Positions 6,965 through 13,100 of a stretch of 13,100 nt of DNA are shown piece after piece. The position numbers were made by a program, and so were the translations under genes. The DNA is from JBDTMT01 sp033764095 (GTDB taxonomy: Bacteria; Desulfobacterota; Binatia; HRBIN30; CADEER01). The stretch lies in assembly GCA_033764095.1 (NCBI GenBank), contig JANRJF010000460.1, forward strand, positions 1-13,100, given 5' to 3'. The notes below the pieces were generated by a model. It made no database searches and was not told the origin of the DNA. It saw only the letters and a program-made list of their open reading frames with translations. Within the stretch, counting starts at the first letter, position 1. Every line of letters begins with the position of its first letter.

Positions 6965-6994
6965 TTGGCCGCACCCGAGCGGCTCGGATAAGAC
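6965..6994 (+). promoter_or_regulatory. Putative promoter for the DAHP synthase gene, near-leaderless
   Basis: TTGGCC (6965-6970), 18 nt, TAAGAC (6989-6994), then 6 nt to ATG 7001. A shifted reading of the -10 as GATAAG (6987-6992) gives a 16-nt spacer. No ribosome binding site is visible, which fits a leaderless start. Confidence 0.38.
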
Positions 6995-7000
6995 GCCAAC

Positions 7001-8113
7001 ATGATCATCGTCATGAAGGCCGACATCCTGCCGGGGTCGCCCGAGGTCGCCGAGGTGGTCGCGCTGGCCGAACGCTACCCGAACGTGCACGCCGAGGTGC
7101 GCAAGATCCAGGGCGCGACGCGGGTGCTGACCGAGATCTACCTGCTCGGCTCGACGGCGCAGATCCCGCTCGAGCCGTTCGAGGAGTTCCAGGCGGTCGA
7201 GAAGGCGATCCGCATCCGCGAGCGCTACCGCTCGATCGGCCGCCACGACGGCGCCGAGGCGTTCGGCTTCGAGTACCAGGGCATCCATTTCAGCCAGGAG
7301 ACGTTCCACGTCTTCCCCGGCCTGTGCGCGGTCGACACGCCGAAGAACGTCGAGGCGATGTTCAAGGCGCTCAAGGCGGCCGGCATCCAGACGACGCGCG
7401 CCGGCGCGTACAAGCCGCGCACCAGCCCGTACGACTTCCAGGGGCACGGCAAAGAGTGCCTGCCCTATCTGTTCGAGCTGGCCGGCAAGTACGACCTCAA
7501 GGTGATCGCCATGGAGATCACCCACGAGGTGCATCTCGACGAGATTCGCGAGGCGCTGCGCGCCGCCGGCAATCCGACCGGCGTGCTGATCCAGATCGGC
7601 ACCCGCAACGCGCAGAACTTCGAGCTGCTCAAGGTCGTCGGCGCGCAGCAGGACTTTCCGGTGATGTTCAAGCGCGGCATGGGCATCACGCTCGACGAGT
7701 CGCTCAACGCCTGCGAGTACATCGCCTCGGGCGGCAACAACCGCATCATCGTCTGCCTGCGCGGCATGAAGACCAACTTCGGGGACCCGCACCGCAACTT
7801 CGTCGACTTCGCCCACGTGCCGGTGGTGCGCCGCCTCACCCGTCTGCCGGTGTGCATCGATCCGTCGCACTCGGTGGGCAAGAAGATCGCCGCGCCCGAC
7901 GGCCTGCTCGACATCCACCACGTCACCGCCCAGGGGGTCATCGCCGGCGCCAACATGGTGCTGGTCGACTTCCATCCCAACCCCGCCGAGGCGCTGTGCG
8001 ACGGCCCGCAGGCGCTGCTACTGCCCGAGCTGGAGCTCTTCCTGCGCGACTGCGCGCTGGTACGGCAGGCGTACCTCGACCGGGTCAAGCTGCGGCAGTC
8101 GCTGGCGTCCTAG
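7001..8113 (+). CDS. 3-deoxy-7-phosphoheptulonate (DAHP) synthase, type I-beta, divergent
   Basis: 370 residues (usual about 340). The enzyme condenses phosphoenolpyruvate with erythrose 4-phosphate, the first step of the shikimate pathway. Residues 1-70 form the N-terminal ferredoxin-like regulatory domain (MIIVMK opening) that mediates aromatic feedback in Thermotoga-type enzymes. The TIM barrel carries KPRTSPYDFQG (from K138), IGTRNAQNF (R202-N203) and DPSHS (D287-H290). Likely metal ligands are C109, H290, D323 and D334; the Thermotoga enzyme has Glu at the third. Other departures: the usual GPCAVES is GLCAVDT, and the usual ERGIRTFE region reads LRGMKTNFGDPHRNF. About seven extra residues lie between H290 and D323. 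It is most likely a real DAHP synthase of a divergent branch; altered substrate or metal use is possible. Repeat C1 follows 5 nt after the stop. Confidence 0.82.
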   Translation: MIIVMKADILPGSPEVAEVVALAERYPNVHAEVRKIQGATRVLTEIYLLGSTAQIPLEPFEEFQAVEKAIRIRERYRSIGRHDGAEAFGFEYQGIHFSQETFHVFPGLCAVDTPKNVEAMFKALKAAGIQTTRAGAYKPRTSPYDFQGHGKECLPYLFELAGKYDLKVIAMEITHEVHLDEIREALRAAGNPTGVLIQIGTRNAQNFELLKVVGAQQDFPVMFKRGMGITLDESLNACEYIASGGNNRIIVCLRGMKTNFGDPHRNFVDFAHVPVVRRLTRLPVCIDPSHSVGKKIAAPDGLLDIHHVTAQGVIAGANMVLVDFHPNPAEALCDGPQALLLPELELFLRDCALVRQAYLDRVKLRQSLAS

Positions 8114-8118
8114 GATCT

Positions 8119-8203
8119 CACCACAGAGACACAGAGGCACGGAGATTTAGAAAAGCATGAAACTCTCTCTGTGCAGTCTCCGTGTCTCCGTGCCTCTGTG
8201 GTG
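8119..8203. repeat. Palindromic repeat element C1 (CACAGAGA family)
   Basis: Left arm 8119-8145 (CACAGAGA, CACAGAGG, CACGGAGA units) and right arm 8176-8203 are near-complementary; the outer ten bases pair exactly and the loop is about 30 nt. The same unit type is familiar from intergenic repeats in many environmental bacterial genomes. It begins 5 nt past the DAHP synthase stop. Confidence 0.88.
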
Positions 8204-8208
8204 AATTC

Positions 8209-8676
8209 TTGTCTTTTCGTCCCATCCCCCGCAGCGAGCTCGACGGCGACGCGCAGTCGCCGCTCTACTTCGACGCGCTGATCGCCGAGGACGAGACCAG
8301 CTGCACGTTCGAGCTGACGGTCAGCGAGGCGTTGCCCGGCCTGCGCGAGCAGCGCACGACGCCGCGCTGGCCGCATCATCTGCCGGGCGAGCAGGTGATC
8401 AGCCTCACCGGGCAGACCGGCGGCGTGCTGCTGCGGCGGCGCGGGCTGATCGAAGTCGGTTGGCGCGGCCACGGCGTGCGCATCGACGAGGCACGCTTCT
8501 CGGCGCCGGTGCTGCTCGGTGAGCGCGTCCTCATCCGCGCCGAGCTGCTGCGCGCCCGCCGGTTGCGCGACAGCCTGCACTGCCGCTTCGCCTTCCGCAT
8601 GTGGAAGCTGGCTGCCGACGGCAGCGAGATCGAGACCTATCGCTCGCAGCAGGACGCGATCTTCTTCCCGGGATAG
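8209..8676 (+). CDS. Hypothetical protein, possible hotdog-fold (FabZ or thioesterase-like)
   Basis: 155 residues from TTG 8209; a GTG at 8182 would add nine residues encoded entirely by repeat C1 (SPCLCGEF), so the later start is preferred, though no good ribosome binding site supports either. The stretch WPHHLPGEQVISLTGQTGGV resembles the loop and central helix of hotdog dehydratases or thioesterases. It is followed by alternating strands (VGWRGHGVRIDEARF, VLIRAELLRAR, LHCRFAFRMW) that fit the hotdog sheet. The active-site residues of FabZ are not clearly present. It may handle acyl-ACP or acyl-CoA, but that is a guess. Its stop is separated by one base from the stop of the convergent DUF4336 gene. 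Confidence 0.6.
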   Translation: MSFRPIPRSELDGDAQSPLYFDALIAEDETSCTFELTVSEALPGLREQRTTPRWPHHLPGEQVISLTGQTGGVLLRRRGLIEVGWRGHGVRIDEARFSAPVLLGERVLIRAELLRARRLRDSLHCRFAFRMWKLAADGSEIETYRSQQDAIFFPG

Positions 8677-8677
8677 C

Positions 8678-9361
8678 TCAGCTCAGCCAGCGAAATGCCG
8701 CCTCCCACGCGGCGCGGCCGCCGGTTTCCAGCACGTCGCCGTGGGTGACGGTGACGCGGTCGAAGTCCCAGGCGAGGATGCGATCGGCCGAGGCGCGCGC
8801 CGCCTGGCGGTCGCGCGTGATCAGCTTCACGCCGCGGTGCGGTGTGAAGCCGCGCGCGCCGACCAAGCGGAAGAACAGGCGGGCGCGGCGCGACGCCGCC
8901 GGGCGCACGATGTTGAAGGCGAGGTCGGTGAGCACCAGCGTGCGCGTCGGCGGATGGAAGAACACCACCTCGTTCATGATGGGCGCGCCCTTGAACAGGT
9001 GCTGCTCCAGTTGCCCGGCCCACTGCGGCGGGGCGGTGTCGGAGAGCAGCTCGTCGATGCGCAGGTCGGGCCGCTTCTTCGCCAGCCCCGGCGGGGCGAA
9101 GACGCGCGCCTCGGGGTAGGCGGCGGAATAGTCGCCGACGAAGAAGTGGTGCACCAGGCTTGGCGCCACCACGCAGCGCACCGGGCCGAGGGCGTCGAGC
9201 GCGGCGCGCGTCGGCGCGTCGAGCTTGACCGGCGAGTGCACCCACAGGCTGCCGTCGCGCAGCCGGACGACGGTCATGCGCGTGCCGACGTCGCCGGTGA
9301 ACAGGACCAGCGGGCGGGTGGCGACCCACAGGTCGGGCGCGAGATTGGTCAGCGTCTCCAT
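8678..9361 (-). CDS. DUF4336 family protein (metallo-beta-lactamase-like fold)
   Basis: 227 residues. Recognised by the DUF4336 order: an opening LAPDLWVATRPL, RMTVVRLRDGSLWVHSPVKLD, then a VAPSLVHHFFVGDY segment, TLVLTDLAFN in the middle and VTVTHGDVLE near the end. The fold resembles metallo-beta-lactamases, but the standard HxHxDH is replaced by a shorter HHFFVGDY and no full dinuclear site can be traced. Function is unknown; hydrolase activity should not be assumed. Start 9361 is preceded by GGAAAGGG about 6 nt upstream, a fair ribosome binding site. It is divergent from the GST-like gene (155-nt gap containing repeat A3) and convergent with the hotdog-like gene. Confidence 0.82.
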   Translation of the reverse strand: METLTNLAPDLWVATRPLVLFTGDVGTRMTVVRLRDGSLWVHSPVKLDAPTRAALDALGPVRCVVAPSLVHHFFVGDYSAAYPEARVFAPPGLAKKRPDLRIDELLSDTAPPQWAGQLEQHLFKGAPIMNEVVFFHPPTRTLVLTDLAFNIVRPAASRRARLFFRLVGARGFTPHRGVKLITRDRQAARASADRILAWDFDRVTVTHGDVLETGGRAAWEAAFRWLS

Positions 9362-9373
9362 AGCAACCCTTTC

Positions 9374-9492
9374 CGAGCGATGAGCGACGAGCGATGAGTC
9401 TCAATCGAGCGAAGAGCGGTGAGCGGCTACCGGGCAGGTAGGTTCGACCGATCCACTCATCGTTCATCGCTCGCCCTTCTTCGCTCATCGCT
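9374..9492. repeat. Palindromic repeat element A3 (GCGATGA family) in a divergent gap
   Basis: Arms about 9374-9425 and 9454-9492 carry GCGATGA-type heptamers in opposite orientation around a 28-nt loop with GGTTCGACCG. It is more decayed than A1 and A2. This is the only element in a divergent gap, so it sits between two start regions rather than after a stop. Confidence 0.8.
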
Positions 9493-9502
9493 GGTTGCCG
9501 TG

Positions 9503-9509
9503 CTAGGCC
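9503..9509 (+). promoter_or_regulatory. Putative -10 region for the GST-like gene
   Basis: CTAGGCC with TAGGCC (9504-9509) ends 7 nt before ATG 9517, as in the other near-leaderless starts here. The -35 position (about 9480-9486, TTCGCT) is weak and lies in repeat A3. Confidence 0.28.
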
Positions 9510-9516
9510 GAACCAC

Positions 9517-10212
9517 ATGAATCGCGCTCTCGATGTCGCCACGTCGCTCGCCGTGTCGATCGTCCGTCTCGGCGGCGGCCTGCAGGTCGGCAACCTCGGC
9601 AAGCGGCCGAAGAAGCGGCTGGAGCTCTACGAGTTCGAGGCCTGCCCCTACTGCCGCAAGGTGCGCGAAGCGCTCTCGGTGCTCGACCTGGAGGCGACGA
9701 TCTACCCCTGTCCGAAGAACGGGCCGCGCTTCCGCCCCGAGGTGGTGCAGCGCGGCGGCAAGGCGCAGTTCCCGTTCCTCGTCGACCCCAACACCAAGCG
9801 CGAGCTGTACGAGTCGGACGCCATCGTCGCCTACCTGTTCGAGGAGTACGGCGACGGCGGCGTGCCGCTGGCGCTGCGTCTCGGGCCGCTCACCGACGTC
9901 TCCTCGATGCTCGCCAGCGCCGCGCGGCCGGCGTTCGGCGCCCGCTACATCCCGTCCAATCCGCCCAAGCACCCGCTCGAGCTGTGGAGCTTCGAGGCCT
10001 CGCCGTTCTGCCGCATCGTGCGCGAGCGCCTCTGCGCGCTGGAGCTGCCCTATGTGCTGCACAACGTTGCCAAGCACAGCCCCAGCCGCGAGGCCTTCGT
10101 GCAGCGCTCCGGCAAGATGATGGTGCCCTACCTCGTCGACCCCAACACCGGCGCCGCGATGTTCGAGTCGGCGGACATCGTCGCGTACCTCGACCGTACC
10201 TATCGGAAGTAA
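9517..10212 (+). CDS. Tandem glutathione S-transferase N-terminal (thioredoxin-fold) domain protein
   Basis: 231 residues containing two copies of a GST-N/glutaredoxin-like domain about 119 residues apart. Domain 1 (about 33-120) has C43-P44-Y45-C46, a full dithiol motif. Domain 2 (about 152-230) has S162-P163-F164-C165, keeping only the second cysteine. Each copy shows the same order: (E)LYEF or LWSF, the active-site helix, a PFLVDPNT or PYLVDPNT cis-proline strand, then YESDAIVAYL or FESADIVAYL for glutathione binding. There is no helical GST C-terminal domain. An N-terminal segment of about 30 residues looks amphipathic or membrane-associated. It probably acts in thiol redox or glutathione-dependent chemistry; substrate unknown. 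Similar double-domain proteins occur in phototroph genomes. Repeat C2 begins 3 nt after the stop. Confidence 0.83.
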   Translation: MNRALDVATSLAVSIVRLGGGLQVGNLGKRPKKRLELYEFEACPYCRKVREALSVLDLEATIYPCPKNGPRFRPEVVQRGGKAQFPFLVDPNTKRELYESDAIVAYLFEEYGDGGVPLALRLGPLTDVSSMLASAARPAFGARYIPSNPPKHPLELWSFEASPFCRIVRERLCALELPYVLHNVAKHSPSREAFVQRSGKMMVPYLVDPNTGAAMFESADIVAYLDRTYRK

Positions 10213-10215
10213 GAT

Positions 10216-10310
10216 CACAACGCAGAGACGCGGAGACGCAGAGAGCACAGAGAAAGGCGATTTGAAGAACAATCTCCGCGCGCTCTGCGCCTCTGTGTCT
10301 CTGCGTTGAG
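10216..10310. repeat. Palindromic repeat element C2 (CACAGAGA family)
   Basis: Arms 10216-10253 and 10274-10310 use units like CGCAGAGA and CACAGAG; CAACGCAGAGAC on the left pairs with GTCTCTGCGTTG on the right. The loop is 20 nt. The element fills the gap from 3 nt after the GST-like stop to 9 nt before the phosphatase start. Confidence 0.87.
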
Positions 10311-10319
10311 GATTTGGGA

Positions 10320-11045
10320 ATGAACCGGACGATCGATCTCGCAGGCTGTCACAACTTCCGCGACCTCGGCGGCTATCCGACCGCCGACGGGCGGCAGGTG
10401 CGCTGGCGGCAGGTGTTCCGCAGCGACGCGCTGCATCACCTGACGGCGCCCGACGTGGCGCGGCTGCGCGACGAGATCGGCCTCGGCACCATCATCGACC
10501 TGCGCTCCAGCGGCGAGCTCAGCTCGGAAGGGCGCGGGCCGCTCGGCGGCGAGGCGATGACCTTCCATCATCTGCCGTTGTTCGAGGGCAACACCTCGCG
10601 CTCGGCGGCGCCGCCGGACATGCGGCTCGCCGATCTGTACGGGCTGATGGCCGACTTCGCCAGGCAGCCGATCGGCCGCGTGCTCACCACGCTCGCCGAC
10701 TCCGATGCGCCCGCCGTCTACCACTGCGCCGCCGGCAAGGACCGCACCGGCGTCATCTCCGCCATCCTGCTCAGCCTGCTCGGCGTCGCCGACGAGGTCA
10801 TCGTCGCCGACTACGCGGTGACCAGGGACAATCTCGACGCCATCGTCGCCCGCCTGATGTCGACGCGCGGCTACCAGGAGATGCTCGCCACCCTGCCGCC
10901 CGACACCATGCACGCCGAGCCGGAGACGATGATCGGTTTCCTCGCCCGCCTGCGCGACCAGTACGGCTCCGCCGAGGAGTACGCCCGCAGCGCCGGGGTC
11001 GCCGCCGACGCCATCGGCCGCCTGCGCGCCCGACTGGTGGCGTGA
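10320..11045 (+). CDS. Tyrosine-protein phosphatase (Y_phosphatase3 family)
   Basis: 241 residues from ATG 10320, directly after GGGA; a TTG two codons earlier is less likely. It hydrolyses phosphotyrosine, or possibly phosphoinositides, by a cysteine mechanism. The signature is H135-C136-A-A-G-K-D-R142 followed by TGV, giving C136 as nucleophile and R142 as phosphate-binding residue. The family N-terminus is clear: HNFRDLGGYPTADGRQVRW, VFRSDALHHLTAPD and IIDLRSSGE. No signal peptide is seen, so it should be cytoplasmic unless exported by another route; homologues include secreted virulence phosphatases of MptpB type. It lies between the GST-like gene and the MoxR gene on the same strand. The context does not reveal a substrate. 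Confidence 0.88.
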   Translation: MNRTIDLAGCHNFRDLGGYPTADGRQVRWRQVFRSDALHHLTAPDVARLRDEIGLGTIIDLRSSGELSSEGRGPLGGEAMTFHHLPLFEGNTSRSAAPPDMRLADLYGLMADFARQPIGRVLTTLADSDAPAVYHCAAGKDRTGVISAILLSLLGVADEVIVADYAVTRDNLDAIVARLMSTRGYQEMLATLPPDTMHAEPETMIGFLARLRDQYGSAEEYARSAGVAADAIGRLRARLVA

Positions 11046-11050
11046 GGCGT

Positions 11051-11075
11051 CTTGCCGGTGCCTTGCGCCGGCAAG
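11051..11075 (+). terminator. Small GC hairpin after the phosphatase gene
   Basis: Eight-base stem (11051-11058 with 11068-11075) around a 9-nt loop, 5 nt after the stop. There is no T-tract, so intrinsic termination is doubtful. It overlaps the -35 box proposed for the next gene. Confidence 0.3.
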
Positions 11076-11092
11076 CTGCCCCGGGCTAGGCA
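11063..11092 (+). promoter_or_regulatory. Putative promoter for the MoxR gene, near-leaderless
   Basis: TTGCGC (11063-11068), 18 nt, TAGGCA (11087-11092), then 6 nt to ATG 11099. No ribosome binding site is visible between box and start. Confidence 0.4.
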
Positions 11093-11098
11093 AAACCG

Positions 11099-11979
<881 letters not shown>

Positions 11980-11980
<1 letters not shown>

Positions 11981-12076
11981 GCTGTTAGGGGGTTAGGCTG
12001 TTCGCTGTTAGGGGAAGAATGTCGTGAACAAGCGCGTCCAGCCCCTAACAGCCAACAGCCTAACAGCCTAACAGCC
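11980..12076. repeat. Palindromic repeat element B3 (GGCTGTTA family)
   Basis: Arms 11980-12014 and 12041-12076 are nearly perfect complements (about three mismatches in 35) around a 26-nt loop. The left arm starts on the last G of the MoxR stop codon. The right arm ends 10 nt before the VWA start. Confidence 0.9.
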
Positions 12077-12086
12077 TTTCTTTCCC

Positions 12087-13100
12087 ATGTTCCTCGATCT
12101 CTTCTACGGCCTGCGCGACGAAGGCGTTCCGGTCGCCATTCAGGAGTGGCAGGGGTTTCTGCGCGCGCTGGAGCAGGGGCTGCACGGCTGCAACCTGCTG
12201 CGCTTCTACCACCTCGGGCGCGCCTGCCTGATCAAGAGCGAGACCTACTTCGACGCCTATGACCGCGTCTTTGCGCGCGTGTTCAAGGGGGTCGAAGGCA
12301 AGTTCGGCGACGACGTCACCAGCCAGGTGATGGAGTGGCTGAAGGACCCGAAGAACTTCCCCGAGCTGTCACCGGAGGACTGGGCGGCGCTGGAACGGCT
12401 CAGCTCGGACGAGCTGATGCGGCGCTTCCTGGAGCGCCTGCAGGAGCAGACCGAGCGCCACGACGGCGGCGACAAGTGGGTCGGCACCGGCGGCAAGTCG
12501 CCGTTCGGCCACGGCGGCCAGCACCCGACCGGCATCCGCGTCGGCGGGCAGAGCAAGAGCCGCTCGGCGATGAAGGTCGCCGAGGAGCGCCGCTACAAGG
12601 ACTACCGCACCGACGACGTGCTCGACGTGCGCTCGGTGAAGGTGTCGCTGCGCCGCCTGCGGCAGCTCACTCGCCAGGGTCAGCAGACCGAGCTCGACCT
12701 CGACGAGACGATCGACGAGACCTGTCGCAACGCCGGCGAGATCGAGCTGGTCTTCCGCGCCCCGCGCCGCAACAACGTGCGCCTGCTGCTGCTGATGGAC
12801 GTCGGCGGCACGATGGATCCGTACTACGAGCCGGTGAGCCGCCTGCTCACCGCCCTGCACGAGGATCACGGCCTGCGCGAGTTCCAGCCGTACTACTTCC
12901 ACAACTGCGTCTACGACCACGTCTACACCAAGGCGCGCATGCTGCGCGCCGACGCGGTGCCGACCGGCGACGTGCTGCGCAAGCTCGACAACCGCTGGAA
13001 GTGCGTCATCGTCGGCGACGCCGCCATGCACCCCGCCGAGTTGCTCGAAGCCTACGGCAACATCGATCCGCGCCAGGGCTCGCAGACCGAAGGGCTCACC
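12087..13100 (+). CDS. VWA domain protein, CoxE-like, MoxR partner (cut by the right window edge)
   Basis: Open from ATG 12087 to the window edge, 338 residues; relatives have roughly 390-400, so only the end is missing. The N-terminal helical part (MFLDLFYGLRDEGVPV, FDAYDRVFARVFKGVE) and the GTGGKSPFGHGG and IRVGG linkers are typical of the partner of this MoxR subgroup. The VWA domain starts near residue 230 with LLLLMDVGGTMDP. The metal-ion-dependent adhesion motif DxSxS is D238-x-G240-x-T242; glycine at the first serine position is usual in this group. A later CVIVGDAAMHP supplies another metal-loop aspartate. It probably binds the AAA+ ring and the client. The start follows CCTTTCTTTCCC without a ribosome binding site. 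Confidence 0.88.
   Translation, partial: MFLDLFYGLRDEGVPVAIQEWQGFLRALEQGLHGCNLLRFYHLGRACLIKSETYFDAYDRVFARVFKGVEGKFGDDVTSQVMEWLKDPKNFPELSPEDWAALERLSSDELMRRFLERLQEQTERHDGGDKWVGTGGKSPFGHGGQHPTGIRVGGQSKSRSAMKVAEERRYKDYRTDDVLDVRSVKVSLRRLRQLTRQGQQTELDLDETIDETCRNAGEIELVFRAPRRNNVRLLLLMDVGGTMDPYYEPVSRLLTALHEDHGLREFQPYYFHNCVYDHVYTKARMLRADAVPTGDVLRKLDNRWKCVIVGDAAMHPAELLEAYGNIDPRQGSQTEGLT

Noticed and set aside
6941..7975. Open frame of 344 codons on the minus strand opposite the DAHP synthase
   Set aside because: Shadow frame; the plus strand holds clear DAHP synthase motifs over the same span.
8674..8680. Possible bidirectional terminator between the convergent hotdog-like and DUF4336 genes
   Set aside because: The stop codons are one base apart and no hairpin with T-tract was seen around them.
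12798..12812. Broken metal site (DVGGT) in the VWA protein as a novelty
   Set aside because: Glycine at this position is, as I recall, usual in the CoxE-like partners of this MoxR subgroup.

Overview
The window is a GC-rich (about 70 %) chromosomal segment from a Gram-negative bacterium. Evidence for an outer membrane is a LolA-type carrier, three proteins with lipoprotein or Sec signals, an Omp85-type beta-barrel and an MMPL/RND exporter. Dense gene packing, high GC and many short palindromic repeats suit an uncultivated lineage near the former Deltaproteobacteria (for example Binatia or Myxococcota relatives). That placement is a guess from style, not from a marker gene.

Left half (1-6086), all on the minus strand, reading right to left: a DUF4823-like lipoprotein; a large exported protein joining a degenerate M1-aminopeptidase-like domain to an Omp85-like barrel; an acyl carrier protein; a LolA-like carrier; a LolA/LolB-like lipoprotein; and an MMPL exporter cut by the left edge. 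The last three overlap (23 nt, then ATGA). ACP, LolA, lipoprotein and MMPL together recall the export part of aryl-polyene or other fatty-acid-like lipid clusters, so ketosynthase and transferase genes may lie beyond the left edge.

Right half (6134-13100): rsmE; a divergent type I-beta DAHP synthase; a hotdog-like hypothetical protein; on the minus strand a DUF4336 protein; then a protein with two GST/glutaredoxin-like thioredoxin folds, a tyrosine phosphatase, a MoxR-type AAA+ ATPase and its VWA (CoxE-like) partner, cut by the right edge. MoxR and VWA form a recognisable pair. The rest look like housekeeping or accessory genes.

Two things run through the whole window. First, eight palindromic elements of about 80-150 bp fall into three unrelated families built on degenerate 7-8-nt units: A (GCGATGA), B (GGCTGTTA) and C (CACAGAGA). 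They fill nearly every gap between genes, and seven of eight abut an upstream stop codon. Family A extends into two coding sequences, where it encodes the start of the signal peptide. Second, five genes have a -10-like TAG/TAA hexamer ending 6-7 nt before the ATG, four of them with a TTG-type -35 box 17-18 nt further up. This suggests leaderless transcripts.

No tRNA, rRNA, CRISPR array, transposase or phage gene was seen.
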